Assembly: GCF_000407185.1 (NCBI RefSeq) | Contig: NZ_KE136481.1 | Location: forward strand, 1,031,636 to 1,095,635 | DNA from: Enterococcus malodoratus ATCC 43197 | Lineage (GTDB): Bacteria; Bacillota; Bacilli; Lactobacillales; Enterococcaceae | DNA: 64,000 bases | Direction of reading: 5' to 3' | Shown: in pieces, positions 17,621-26,380 of the stretch | How the letters are laid out: each line of letters begins with the position of its first letter | How positions within the stretch are numbered: the stretch's first letter is position 1 | The notes under the pieces: generated by a model | Database searches by the model: none | What the model was told of the DNA's origin: nothing | The model's input: only the letters and a program-made list of their open reading frames with translations | Made by a program: the position numbers and the translations under genes

Positions 17621-18382
17621 TTACTTAAGTAAATGGAACATTAGGACGCCAGCCGCAATCGCGACATTCAAAGATTCCGCTTGGCCCTTGATTGGGATGT
17701 AAAGATTTTGGTCAGTCATCGCCAATAATTCTGGCGATATCCCTTGTCCTTCGTTCCCCATTACTAAAGCAAAGTCGGACATTTTTTCTACTGAAAGATA
17801 ATCCTTCGCCGTTTTGTCTAATGCGGTCCCTAACACAGGACTGTCTGTTTGCTGGAATTGCGGAATGATTTCTGCTAAGTCTCCTGCATTGACAGACAAA
17901 TGATACAAGCTGCCTTGTGTGCTGCGCAACGTTTTTGGATTATATAGATCCGCACTGCCTTGTCCTAAAATGACACCTGAAAAGCCTGCTGCATCCGCTG
18001 TTCGAATCATTGTTCCAACATTCCCGGGATCTTGTACATTATCTAACAATAACCATGCACCTGTGAAGTCAGCCGTATCCTCCTTTGGCATCTCAGCAAC
18101 AGCGATTATTCCCTGCGGAGTTGGTTGACTAGCTAGTGTCTTCAACACCTCATCAGAAACTAAGTAGTATTCTTCAAGGTTCTCTTCAATCCATTCAGTC
18201 CATTCATTTAAGCCACGTTGATTGATAAAGACTTCCTTTAAAAGGACGTTTGCTGCTTTGGCTTCCTGGATTAAATGAAAACCTTCCAACAAATAAGTTT
18301 GCGTTTGCTGGCGGTATTTTTTTTGTTGTAATTTTTTTGTTTCCTTTATAACAGTATTTTTAGTCGACTGAATTTCTTTCAT
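17621..18382 (-). CDS. TrmH/SpoU-family RNA 2'-O-methyltransferase
   Basis: 253 residues. An N-terminal substrate-binding domain (LLEGFHLIQEAKAANVLLKEVFI) precedes the SPOUT knot with the three motifs LDNVQDPGNVGTMIRTADAAGF (motif 1), VMGNEGQGISPELL (motif 2) and IPIKGQAESLNVAIAAGVLMF (motif 3). Methylates a ribose in rRNA or tRNA using SAM; the exact site is unknown. ATG 18382 with GAGGAG ahead is preferred over a frame extending 42 codons upstream. Confidence 0.93.
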   Translation of the reverse strand: MKEIQSTKNTVIKETKKLQQKKYRQQTQTYLLEGFHLIQEAKAANVLLKEVFINQRGLNEWTEWIEENLEEYYLVSDEVLKTLASQPTPQGIIAVAEMPKEDTADFTGAWLLLDNVQDPGNVGTMIRTADAAGFSGVILGQGSADLYNPKTLRSTQGSLYHLSVNAGDLAEIIPQFQQTDSPVLGTALDKTAKDYLSVEKMSDFALVMGNEGQGISPELLAMTDQNLYIPIKGQAESLNVAIAAGVLMFHLLK

Positions 18383-18563
18383 TGTGTTCTCCTCACCCTT
18401 TTTAGACAGGTTTTGTAATTGTTCGGCTTCATTCACCGTAATCGGTCTTGTCATCATCGTTTTGCGACAACCTCGTTTGCCATTATAGCACGCGAATTCT
18501 TGTAACAACCAGAAAAACTCGCTATCATATAGAATAAGAAGAATAAAAATAGGAGGTTTTCTT

Positions 18564-18836
18564 ATGAAGATGCATTTAAATGTTACTGGACGTGTTCAAG
18601 GCGTCGGCTTTCGATATACGACATATCAAATGGCGGTCGAGATCGGGCTGACTGGTACGGTGAAAAATGAAGACGATGGCAGCGTGACTATCGAAGCTGT
18701 TGGAACAAAAGAGCAAATGGAGCAATTTCTTACAAAACTCAAAAAACCACAAAACCCCTTCGCGAAAGTAAGCCATATTGAGCAATATGAAGACCCTACC
18801 ATCAAAGACTACAATCAGTTCAATGTTGTCTATTAA
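18564..18836 (+). CDS. acyP: Acylphosphatase
   Basis: 90 residues, typical length. Catalytic Arg in GRVQGVGFRYTTYQMA and Asn in GTVKNEDDGSVTIEA are present. Hydrolyses acyl phosphates in the cytosol. TAGGAGG precedes the ATG. Divergent from the methyltransferase gene and followed by yidC. Confidence 0.95.
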   Translation: MKMHLNVTGRVQGVGFRYTTYQMAVEIGLTGTVKNEDDGSVTIEAVGTKEQMEQFLTKLKKPQNPFAKVSHIEQYEDPTIKDYNQFNVVY

Positions 18837-18872
18837 AAAAATGACAAGGTTACCTGATTTTTCCGAATATCA

Positions 18873-18901
18873 TTGAAAAGGCTTGAGTTATCTAGTATAG
18901 T
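18873..18901 (+). promoter_or_regulatory. Promoter of the YidC gene
   Basis: TTGAAA (18873-18878), 17-bp spacer, TATAGT (18896-18901), about 40 bp before the ATG. Confidence 0.65.
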
Positions 18902-18940
18902 ATTTCCTGTATAAATTTTTATTAGCAGAGGACGAAATAA

Positions 18941-19873
18941 ATGACAAAATTTAAAAACTGGCTTTTAGGCTCCGGCCTTTTGGGTGTCCTTTTACTCCTT
19001 TCAGGCTGTGTGCGATCGGATAAAAATGGGAACCCGGATACATCCGGACTTGTATACCGAATGCTTGTTGTTCCGTTGGAGAATTTTCTTAATTGGATGG
19101 TCAACAATTTCGACTGGTCGTATGGTTTAGCAATTATCGTTTTAACGATCATTGTTCGCTTGATTATCATGCCGTTAGGAATCAATCAATCGAAGAAATC
19201 ATTAATTCAGTCTGAAAAAATGCAATCAATCAAACCACAAATTGATGCTGCTCAAGCCAAAGTGAAACAAGCGACAACGCAAGAAGAACAAATGGCGGCA
19301 CAACAAGAAATGCAAGCTGTCTACAAAGAAAACAATGTCAGCATGATGGGCGGTATGGGTTGTTTACCATTGCTGATCCAAATGCCGATCTTCTCAGCTT
19401 TGTATTACACGGCGCGTTTCTCAGAAGGAATTCAACATTCAACCTTTATCGGTATTGACCTAGCGAAACCAAGCTACATTTTAGTGGCTGTTGTAGGGGT
19501 CGCTTACTTACTGCAAGGGTATATTTCATTGATTGGTGTCCCTGAAGAACAGAAGAAAACGATGCGCAGTATGATGATCGCTTCACCATTGATGATCGTC
19601 TTCATGTCCTTCACTTCACCAGCGGGCGTTGCCCTTTACTGGGTAGTCGGCGGGGTCTTCAGTTGTTTACAAACGTTTATTACAAATGTCTTGATGCGCC
19701 CTCGTATCAAAGCGCAGATCAAAGAGGAGCTTAAAAAGAATCCTCCAAAACAAGTCGTAACAAAACCAATCAAAAAAGCAGAACCGATCAAATCTGCTCC
19801 GAAGAACTTGAACAAACCAAAGAATAAAAACAATAACAACAGCGGTCGAAACGCTGGAAAACAACGTAAATAG
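18941..19873 (+). CDS. yidC: Membrane protein insertase YidC2/OxaA-type, lipoprotein
   Basis: 310 residues. Signal peptide with lipobox LLSGC (Cys about residue 23), five membrane segments, and a lysine/asparagine-rich C-terminal tail (KNLNKPKNKNNNNSGR) typical of the YidC2 branch that contacts ribosomes. The central Arg of the hydrophilic groove is in IIVRLIIMPLGINQSKKS. It inserts and folds membrane proteins with or without Sec. Acylphosphatase just upstream is a common neighbour in enterococci and lactobacilli. Confidence 0.93.
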   Translation: MTKFKNWLLGSGLLGVLLLLSGCVRSDKNGNPDTSGLVYRMLVVPLENFLNWMVNNFDWSYGLAIIVLTIIVRLIIMPLGINQSKKSLIQSEKMQSIKPQIDAAQAKVKQATTQEEQMAAQQEMQAVYKENNVSMMGGMGCLPLLIQMPIFSALYYTARFSEGIQHSTFIGIDLAKPSYILVAVVGVAYLLQGYISLIGVPEEQKKTMRSMMIASPLMIVFMSFTSPAGVALYWVVGGVFSCLQTFITNVLMRPRIKAQIKEELKKNPPKQVVTKPIKKAEPIKSAPKNLNKPKNKNNNNSGRNAGKQRK

Positions 19874-19881
19874 TAAAATGA

Positions 19882-19912
19882 AAAACCATCGCCTGCGGGC
19901 GATGGTTTTTTT
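19882..19912. terminator. Bidirectional terminator yidC / ABC permease
   Basis: AAAACCATCGCC (19882-19893) and GGCGATGGTTTT (19898-19909) form a 12-bp stem with a four-base loop; T-runs on both strands. Confidence 0.92.
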
Positions 19913-19924
19913 GTGTTATAGATT

Positions 19925-21124
19925 CTATCTTAAAATATCGATCAAATCTTTCTTGGCAGCTTCTGAGGCTGGCATGACTGAGAATATCAGGCCGATCCCG
20001 CTAGAAACTCCGACTGCTAAACAGACCGTGAATAAATCAACGGATACCGAAATATCCATCACATTCCCAATCGCATAAGCCACGATCATTCCTAGTAGAT
20101 AGCCAATGATTCCTCCAACCAAGGTCAAAGTCATCCCTTCTAATAGGAATTGCATTCGAATCGCTCCTCGTGTCGCGCCTAATGCTCGGCGAATACCGAT
20201 CTCCTTTGTTCGTTCGGATACAGAAATATACATCATGTTCATAACACCGACACCCGCGATAAACAACGAAATTCCCGCAACAGCACTGATGAATAATGTG
20301 ATACTGCTTAACACTTCGCTGATCCCATCGGTCATCATCGCCATATTCGAAACTTGGTATTCTCCTTGCTGACGCATTGCTCCAGCCGATTCCAATTTCT
20401 TGATCGCTTTATCAGCGACCTTATTCAACTTGCTGCCATCCGCTAATGTCAGAACAACCGAACTGGTATCCTGTTCATTGCCAAAGAAATGGATATACGT
20501 TTGACGCGGCAGCAAAATCTTCGTCGTGCCCTGCGAAAACATGGTTTCTTCGGCACCCGCTGGAAACACACCAATGATCGTAAAGACTTGTTTGTCTAAT
20601 TCAAAACCACGACCGACCGCACCTTTGGCTGATCCATACAGATCCTTTGCCAATGAAGCGTCAATCGTCACGACTTTATTTTGAGTTTGATTATCGTAAG
20701 CACTGATCGCTCGACCGTAGCTTACTGCTTCCCCGCTCTTCGATACGACCCCTACTCGATAATTTTTCGTTTTATCTTTTACTTTGATTTCTTTATAGAT
20801 ATACGATAAATCATTTTTAGGATACGAAACAGCTTCGACCCCTTCAACATTTTTTAGCAAACTGAAATCAGAGGCCTGAATCATATCAACGTTGGAATAA
20901 TACAACGCATCATTGCCGGGAACGAAATTGATATCGACTTCCAGCTTGTCTGACTCTTCAGCAGTCAGACTCTCGATCGTGTCTCGTTCAAACCCGCGGC
21001 CGATCGACAAAATAGCAATTACGGCCGCAATCCCAATAATGATCCCAAACATCGTTAAAGCGCTGCGTTTTTTGTTTTTGAAAATCGATCCAATAGATGA
21101 GCGCCAATTTACATAGAATTTCAT
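19925..21124 (-). CDS. MacB/FtsX-type ABC transporter permease (YknZ-like)
   Basis: 399 residues. One membrane segment near residues 20-45 (ALTMFGIIIGIAAVIAILSIG), a large extracellular MacB-PCD domain, then three helices at the C-terminus (about 280-395) with the SERTKEIGIRRALGATR cytoplasmic motif. The start overlaps the ATPase stop by four bases. Together with the ATPase and membrane-fusion protein it forms a MacAB/YknXYZ-type exporter, a class linked to defence against antimicrobial peptides. Confidence 0.9.
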   Translation of the reverse strand: MKFYVNWRSSIGSIFKNKKRSALTMFGIIIGIAAVIAILSIGRGFERDTIESLTAEESDKLEVDINFVPGNDALYYSNVDMIQASDFSLLKNVEGVEAVSYPKNDLSYIYKEIKVKDKTKNYRVGVVSKSGEAVSYGRAISAYDNQTQNKVVTIDASLAKDLYGSAKGAVGRGFELDKQVFTIIGVFPAGAEETMFSQGTTKILLPRQTYIHFFGNEQDTSSVVLTLADGSKLNKVADKAIKKLESAGAMRQQGEYQVSNMAMMTDGISEVLSSITLFISAVAGISLFIAGVGVMNMMYISVSERTKEIGIRRALGATRGAIRMQFLLEGMTLTLVGGIIGYLLGMIVAYAIGNVMDISVSVDLFTVCLAVGVSSGIGLIFSVMPASEAAKKDLIDILR

Positions 21125-21807
21125 TCTTCGATCACCGCCCTATCTTCCGTGATCGCGCCATCCCTGATCCTGACCAGGCGGGTGCAGTAAGGAACGACTT
21201 CAGGGTCATGGGTCACTAGAAAGATCGTCGCATGGTCACGGTGGTTTAACTCTTTGAACAACTCCATGATCTCATTTGACGTATGGGTATCCAATGCCCC
21301 GGTTGGTTCATCCGCGATAATGAATTTCGGCTGATTGATCAACGCCCGAGCAATAGCGACCCGCTGCTGCTGTCCACCAGAAAGTTGCCGCGGGTGTTTC
21401 TCGGCTTTATCCGCGATCCCAACTTTTTCTAAAGCAGACATGACTTTTTCTTTGGTTTGATGGAAGCCGTACCCGTTGTAAAGCAGCGGCAATTCCACAT
21501 TTTCATAGACCGTATAATTTTCGATCAAACTGAAATTCTGGAAGACAAAGCCAACCATTTCATTCCGCGTTTGGGAGAGACGATCATCAGTAGTGGTGAC
21601 TAAATTTTCATCTTCAAATAAATATTCGCCCTCAAATTTCGTATCAATGAAGCCCAATAGATTAATCAATGTCGATTTACCCGAACCGGATGGACCCATG
21701 ACCGCGATCATCTCACCGGCATCGGCTTTTAGATTGATATCCTTTAAGACATGCAGCGATTCTTCATCGTTGCGGTAGTACTTGTTGATATTTTTTAGTT
21801 CGATCAT
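21121..21807 (-). CDS. ABC transporter ATP-binding protein (YknY-like)
   Basis: 228 residues. Walker A GPSGSGKST, Q-loop VFQNFSLI, signature LSGGQQQRVAIARAL, Walker B FIIADEPTGALD and switch His in LVTHDPE are all present; the sequence class is LolD/MacB. The start follows the stop of the membrane-fusion gene directly (TAA-ATG). Confidence 0.96.
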   Translation of the reverse strand: MIELKNINKYYRNDEESLHVLKDINLKADAGEMIAVMGPSGSGKSTLINLLGFIDTKFEGEYLFEDENLVTTTDDRLSQTRNEMVGFVFQNFSLIENYTVYENVELPLLYNGYGFHQTKEKVMSALEKVGIADKAEKHPRQLSGGQQQRVAIARALINQPKFIIADEPTGALDTHTSNEIMELFKELNHRDHATIFLVTHDPEVVPYCTRLVRIRDGAITEDRAVIEE

Positions 21808-23025
21808 TTAATCCACCGCCAATTCCTGACCATCTCGTAATGATTTATCAGGATTTGAAATAATCCGATCGCCGTCTTTCAGACCATCCTTCAAAAGGAA
21901 ATAGTCCCCCTTATCTTCTGCTTGAATCGTCACTTCGCGAACTTTTCCTTTACGGTAAGCAAAGACATAATGGGTATCCCCTGTTTTCTTGACGGCCTTT
22001 TTTGGTATCCGAATCTCATCCAACGGCAGAACGACTTGGACATTGTAGCCATATTGCAGCTCTTCTGCTGGTTTCACAATAAAACTATAGTTAGAGACTG
22101 AGCTTGTCGCAGCAGCTCCTGCCGCTCCAGCTTGGCCTGCAGCTTCACTTGCTTGATCCGGTAACTTGTTGACATGGGTGATCGTTCCGGCGATCTCTTG
22201 ATTAGTAGTAATCGGTTTGATCGTCACGGCCGCATCTTGATGCACTTGCGGATAGTCATATTCAGAAGCCTTCGCCTCGACTGTTACTTCGTTGCTGACA
22301 ATTTTTACAGCGGGAACTGAAGGATCGTTCTTACCTTTTTCATTGATATAGGCGATTCCTTTTGTCGCGCTGGCGATCGTTGAGCTGACTTTTCCACGAA
22401 TTGTGTTGACACTTTGATTCGCGGCGCTTAACTCCACATTGGCACTTTCAAGTGCTTGACGCGCTTGCACAACTGCATCGCTGGCAGCATCTAAACTGCT
22501 TTCATACTGTGTTTTTTCCTGATTGTATTGTTCTTTTTTAGCGGCGCCTTCTTCACTATTTTCATTCGTATTATTATAGTTTGTAATGGCATCGTTCAAT
22601 TTCTGCTGCTCTTTGGCTTGTTTATCTTGGGCCAATGCCAATGTTTCTCTCGCATTTGCTACCGCTAGATTTAACTTATCCAAATTTGTACTCTGTTCAT
22701 CGGCCTGCGCTTGGTATTCTGTGTTGGTATAGCTTAACAGCACTGTACCTTCTGCAACCTCTTGACCATCTTGAACATTGATTTCAGATATTTTTCCCAA
22801 TGTTTGATCCAAATAATAATCCTGCGTATTCGTTGCCTGAACGACTCCGTTAAACGTTAACGGATCAGATTTTTTCAAGGTAACCGTTTGGTATTTGTTT
22901 TCTTTTGCTGTATTTGTCCTCATTTGTGAATAAACAAAAACACCGATCAGCAATAGTAACGCCAGAACTCCTGCAATAATGCTCCAACGGATCTTTTGTT
23001 TTTTCGTCATTTTTTTCTTTTTCAT
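21808..23025 (-). CDS. HlyD/MacA-like membrane fusion protein (YknX-like)
   Basis: 405 residues. A Lys-rich start and single membrane anchor (about 13-33), a biotinyl-lipoyl half-motif (LGKISEINVQDGQEVAEGTVLLSY), a long Gln/Glu/Asn-rich coiled-coil hairpin (about 100-220), and the C-terminal beta-barrel and membrane-proximal domains. An Ala/Gly-rich insert (QASEAAGQAGAAGAAATSS) lies in the barrel. It links the ABC pump to the cell-surface side. Confidence 0.9.
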   Translation of the reverse strand: MKKKKMTKKQKIRWSIIAGVLALLLLIGVFVYSQMRTNTAKENKYQTVTLKKSDPLTFNGVVQATNTQDYYLDQTLGKISEINVQDGQEVAEGTVLLSYTNTEYQAQADEQSTNLDKLNLAVANARETLALAQDKQAKEQQKLNDAITNYNNTNENSEEGAAKKEQYNQEKTQYESSLDAASDAVVQARQALESANVELSAANQSVNTIRGKVSSTIASATKGIAYINEKGKNDPSVPAVKIVSNEVTVEAKASEYDYPQVHQDAAVTIKPITTNQEIAGTITHVNKLPDQASEAAGQAGAAGAAATSSVSNYSFIVKPAEELQYGYNVQVVLPLDEIRIPKKAVKKTGDTHYVFAYRKGKVREVTIQAEDKGDYFLLKDGLKDGDRIISNPDKSLRDGQELAVD

Positions 23026-23028
23026 TGA

Positions 23029-23502
23029 CTACTCCTCTGGCTCTGCTTTAAATAAGTGGACGATGACAAGAATAGCGGGAATCAAGAAAATCACTTGGAA
23101 CACAATCCCAATGATTGCCGTCACAAGCGTAAAATCCATTCCTTCCATCTGCATCTTCGGCTGCATCATCAAATTGATGACTAACCCCAACATACTCCAA
23201 CCAATATAAACGTAATAAGGAACCTTTGTCGGCGCAATCTCATCTGCCAATTTCTTATTCGCTCTAAAATAGAAAACTAATAAAGCAATCGTAATAACTA
23301 AAGATAAGACAGATATAATTTTGGTTATGGGGCTGTTTAGATAATCAAACATTTGCTGACCATAATCCCCCAACATTTTATAGTCACTCATTTTAGGATT
23401 TAGAGACTTAGGTAAGCCCGCCAACCCAGTTACGACTGAAATTAGTGTTAATACAATTAAAACCATATTCCACGTTTTTGCCTTTTTCAAATGCTTCTCC
23501 AT
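23029..23502 (-). CDS. Four-helix membrane protein of the ABC exporter operon (YknW-like position)
   Basis: 157 residues with four hydrophobic segments, no recognised motif. It is the first gene of the operon, three bases before the membrane-fusion protein. In Bacillus the equivalent slot holds YknW, a Yip1-type membrane protein needed for assembly of the pump; similarity in sequence is not evident, so the analogy rests on position and topology. Confidence 0.65.
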   Translation of the reverse strand: MEKHLKKAKTWNMVLIVLTLISVVTGLAGLPKSLNPKMSDYKMLGDYGQQMFDYLNSPITKIISVLSLVITIALLVFYFRANKKLADEIAPTKVPYYVYIGWSMLGLVINLMMQPKMQMEGMDFTLVTAIIGIVFQVIFLIPAILVIVHLFKAEPEE

Positions 23503-23693
23503 CTAATCACTCCAACTCAACTATTTTCATTATTCTATGAAAAATAATGCAACAACCCTAAGAAAACGTTTCATAAAATAATTCTCATTATACTACTAAG
23601 TTTGGTCACTTTTGAAGGGTGATCGTAAAAAAGAGCTTTTTTGTCTTAAACGTGGTAAATCCTAAACATCAACGAATAAAGACGTTTATTTAA

Positions 23694-24104
23694 TTAATAG
23701 TTATATATAGTTGTCATTGATACAATTAGGAAAATGTATATTATGATTAATAAAATATATCTCTTCTTCATTAAGCCAAAGTGATAGCGCCGAATCATGT
23801 AAGTAAGCCCAAAAACTGAACAATTAAAGAAAAAACTGTCAATATGAGAACGGGAGCCAGTAACCAGAGAATCAGAGGATATTAGAGATTGAAATCCGAT
23901 AGGCATGATTAATACTAAAATTAACTGTGTTAGATTCACAATCATGATAATAATCATACTCATAGCAAATGAATCAATAACCACTCTCTTCTCCAACTCA
24001 TCGTAACGTTTGAAATTCACTAAAAATTTTAAAACCAAAAAAATACCGATAAATGAATACAAAGACACCCCTGTAAACAAAACCATACGAATTATTCTTA
24101 ACAT
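23694..24104 (-). CDS. Small membrane protein, paralogue of the upstream gene
   Basis: 136 residues, four hydrophobic segments. ATG 24104 is behind GGAGGAG. The pattern LEKRVVIDSFAM followed by HIDSFFFNCSVFGLTYMIRRYHFG aligns with FERKIILETVL and FDVHYIWFYCALIGFIYRIKQVQYG of the next gene upstream, so the two look like diverged duplicates. It is AT-rich compared with neighbours. Function unknown; small paired membrane proteins of this size are sometimes bacteriocin immunity or sensing proteins, but nothing here proves it. Confidence 0.65.
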   Translation of the reverse strand: MLRIIRMVLFTGVSLYSFIGIFLVLKFLVNFKRYDELEKRVVIDSFAMSMIIIMIVNLTQLILVLIMPIGFQSLISSDSLVTGSRSHIDSFFFNCSVFGLTYMIRRYHFGLMKKRYILLIIIYIFLIVSMTTIYNY

Positions 24105-24223
24105 ATCTAACTCCTCCAACTTTACTCTCTCTTTTACAAGAGGTGGTCTGCAACCTAAAGTTTTATTATAATTTCAACTCACATTGCACTCTTTCAATGA
24201 TGATTACCTAAAAGAATTATTTA

Positions 24224-24682
24224 TCATCCCCCTAAAAGAAATGGCACAAGAGTACATAACATTGAAACAGCTAATATAGGTAAAAGACTTTTTCTAACAA
24301 AAATATTCTTAGAGAATCCCCCATACTGAACTTGTTTGATCCTATAGATGAATCCAATCAGTGCACAATAAAACCAAATATAATGCACATCAAAAGTTGC
24401 GTGACCAATTATCGCAACAATATATTGATCTCTTGACCAAAAGTTTTGAAGTAATTCTGCGGATACAATGGTCGGGAGCTTCCAGCGAACAATACTCAAG
24501 ATTATAACCAGTCCCACACCGGTCAATACTGTTTCTAAAATAATCTTTCTTTCAAATTCATTACTAGTATGCTGCTTAATCGAACTCCTGAGCGTCGAAA
24601 GAAAAGGAATAATCGAACTCAATCCTAAAAAGAAAATCGTAAAACCTATAATATTTATTATGCACTTCACAATCACTTCCAT
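24224..24682 (-). CDS. Small membrane protein under a double-palindrome promoter
   Basis: 152 residues from ATG 24682 (GGAGGAG nine bases ahead); a longer frame to 24760 would start upstream of the ribosome site. Four hydrophobic segments, with the shared FER/LEKR and D-x-x-W/F-F-x-C-x-x-x-G motifs described for its paralogue at 23694. First gene of an apparent two-gene unit. No homologue recognised. Confidence 0.65.
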   Translation of the reverse strand: MEVIVKCIINIIGFTIFFLGLSSIIPFLSTLRSSIKQHTSNEFERKIILETVLTGVGLVIILSIVRWKLPTIVSAELLQNFWSRDQYIVAIIGHATFDVHYIWFYCALIGFIYRIKQVQYGGFSKNIFVRKSLLPILAVSMLCTLVPFLLGG

Positions 24683-24731
24683 TTTGTCTTCTCCTCCAAT
24701 TAGTAAATTTCTTGTACAGCTATTCCCTAAC

Positions 24732-24790
24732 GTAAAGATATCTTTACTAAATTTTATCACTCGATTTTATCTATGTAAAGATATCTTTAC
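24732..24790 (-). promoter_or_regulatory. Promoter flanked by two copies of a perfect 16-bp palindrome
   Basis: GTAAAGATATCTTTAC occurs at 24732-24747 and again at 24775-24790, centres 43 bp apart (about four helical turns). On the minus strand TTTACA (24774-24779) overlaps the upstream copy, and TAAAAT (24751-24756) sits 17 bp later, placing the second copy just past the transcription start. This is a textbook repressor layout. The palindrome does not match operators I know (CopY, BlaI, ArgR, Fur). Confidence 0.75.
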
Positions 24791-24825
24791 AAAAAAAGCA
24801 GACCACTAACAAATGTCAGTGGTCT
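24791..24825 (-). terminator. Terminator after the PLP-enzyme gene
   Basis: AGACCACT (24800-24807) and AGTGGTCT (24818-24825) form the stem; seven T follow on the minus strand (24791-24797). It ends where the double-operator promoter begins. Confidence 0.85.
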
Positions 24826-24855
24826 AAATCTATTATTAAGGCCTCCTTGAAAGAA

Positions 24856-25908
24856 TCAACTATCCAACAGATTACCCAAAATTTCTTTTTCTGCAAACAA
24901 AGCCGTAGCACCGCCTGTATGCAGAAATATCACCGAACTATTTTGTGGGATAATCCCTTTTCTGATATAGTCCAACATTCCGGCAAAGGCTTTGCCTGTA
25001 TAGACTGGATCTAAAAACAACCCTTCTTCTCTTGCCAATAGACGAATTGCATCATTTGCCGCATCGCTGGGCATTTCATAGCCGGGCAAATAATAATTAT
25101 TGTCATGTTCAAAATCATCGACTGTCAGCTGTTCACTGACGCCTAACTGCTCTAAACTTTTATTTCCCAAGGCAGCCGAATTCTCTAAGTAACTTGCATC
25201 ATGACCAATCACGTCAAAAGAAAGAATTCGCATGGGATGATCCAACAATTTTTTTCCGGCAACTAAACCCGCCATCGTACCGCCCGAACCGGTCGCATGG
25301 ACTAAATAATCAAATTGTTGATCGCACGCCGCAGCTTGTTCTGCCAGTTCCACAAAACCATCAATAAAACCAGTTGTACCAATCGGACTGGCACCACCCA
25401 TTGGAATTTCGCAGCATTTATGTCCCTCTTCAATTAGTCGCGCCATATGCTCTCGAGCTAATTTGACTGAACGCGCATCAACTTCGGCATCTGATTCCCC
25501 TGGATTTTTTAAGATGACATGAACCTCTACACCTAAAATTCTATCCAGCAGCAGATTACTCCGAAGATCATTTTCATCTGGTTCAACGTAAGCAACGAGA
25601 TACAAAACCGGTGTCAAACCTTCTTTTCGACAGGCTTCTACCGTTTGCATCGCATGATTGGATTGTGTCGCGCCAAACGTAAAAATATATTCAGCCCCTT
25701 GTTCCTTCGCGTCTCCAATCAAATACTCAAGCTTTCGAATTTTGTTCCCGCCAAACAGGCTTTGCCCAGAAAAATCTTCCCGCTTGATAAACAGAGTAAC
25801 ACCTAACTGTTTAGATAGATTCTTCAATTGATAAAACGGTGTGGGATAAAAACCTAAATCTGCCTTCGGCTTTTGCTGCAGCAATTGCTTTACACTCGTG
25901 GATTCCAT
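24856..25908 (-). CDS. D-cysteine desulfhydrase / ACC-deaminase family PLP enzyme
   Basis: 350 residues of fold-type II PLP enzymes. The PLP Lys is in GGNKIRKLEYLIGDA, with TFGATQSNHAMQTVEACR and the phosphate-binding TGSGGTMAGLVAG also clear. Family members cleave D-cysteine to pyruvate, H2S and ammonia, or deaminate ACC; D-cysteine desulfhydrase is the likelier in this genus. AAGGAGGAG precedes the ATG. Monocistronic. Confidence 0.85.
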   Translation of the reverse strand: MESTSVKQLLQQKPKADLGFYPTPFYQLKNLSKQLGVTLFIKREDFSGQSLFGGNKIRKLEYLIGDAKEQGAEYIFTFGATQSNHAMQTVEACRKEGLTPVLYLVAYVEPDENDLRSNLLLDRILGVEVHVILKNPGESDAEVDARSVKLAREHMARLIEEGHKCCEIPMGGASPIGTTGFIDGFVELAEQAAACDQQFDYLVHATGSGGTMAGLVAGKKLLDHPMRILSFDVIGHDASYLENSAALGNKSLEQLGVSEQLTVDDFEHDNNYYLPGYEMPSDAANDAIRLLAREEGLFLDPVYTGKAFAGMLDYIRKGIIPQNSSVIFLHTGGATALFAEKEILGNLLDS

Positions 25909-26007
25909 TACGCTCCTCCTTACTTAATACCTTATACCTCTCAGTATATAGTACCTATCCTCACAAGTGCACACTGATTTCGACTCTTCTTAATTGAACG
26001 TATTCGC

Positions 26008-26057
26008 AAAAAAAGCCGCTCGACCAGTAAATCATACTGATCGAACGACTCTTTTTT
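26008..26057 (-). terminator. Terminator of the tRNA transcript
   Basis: A 14-bp stem between 26015-26028 and 26036-26049. Its three non-Watson-Crick positions are G-U pairs in minus-strand RNA but C-A mismatches in plus-strand RNA, so it is built for the minus transcript. T-runs on both flanks. Confidence 0.8.
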
Positions 26058-26063
26058 TCATTA

Positions 26064-26135
26064 TAACCCGTACGGGATTTGAACCCGTGCCTCCGCGCTG
26101 AGAACGCGGCGTCTTGACCCCTTGACTAACGGGTT
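26064..26135 (-). tRNA. tRNA-Glu (anticodon CUC)
   Basis: Folds into a full cloverleaf of 72 nt. Acceptor AACCCGT/ACGGGTT, D arm with GGGG, anticodon stem CCGCG/CGCGG with loop TTCTCAG (anticodon at 26100-26102), T arm ACGGG-TTCAAAT-CCCGT, discriminator A, no encoded CCA. It is clearly related to bacterial tRNA-Glu(UUC), but reads only GAG and has A-U pairs at positions 1-72 and 2-71. A TATAAT box (complement of 26157-26162) gives its own promoter. Confidence 0.92.
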
Positions 26136-26241
26136 GTGCTTTTCTCAACAAAAAGAATTATACTGCTAAATTATTTTTTTAGAAAGTATTTACACTCTGT
26201 TTTTGCAATTTATTAAATATGTGTTTATTTAATCGTTCATG

Positions 26242-26269
26242 TTGTTTATATAGTTATTACGTGTATAAT
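26242..26269 (+). promoter_or_regulatory. Promoter of ccpN
   Basis: TTGTTT (26242-26247), 16-bp spacer, TATAAT (26264-26269). The leader to the ATG at 26381 is about 105 bases and carries an A/T hairpin (around 26336-26363) just before the AGGAGG site. Confidence 0.6.
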
Positions 26270-26380
26270 AGGGTGTGTATTCAAGTCATTCATTTTTAGT
26301 ATTACCCTCTGAATGGCCCATGAAAGACAATCAAATTCATTTTTTCTCAAAGAAAAAAGAATGCATTACTAGGAGGACTT

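Noticed and set aside
26336-26363. A/T hairpin in the ccpN leader resembling the repeat head
   Set aside because: Matches only the low-complexity ATTTTTTC..GAAAAAAG arms; the diagnostic central block and tail are missing.
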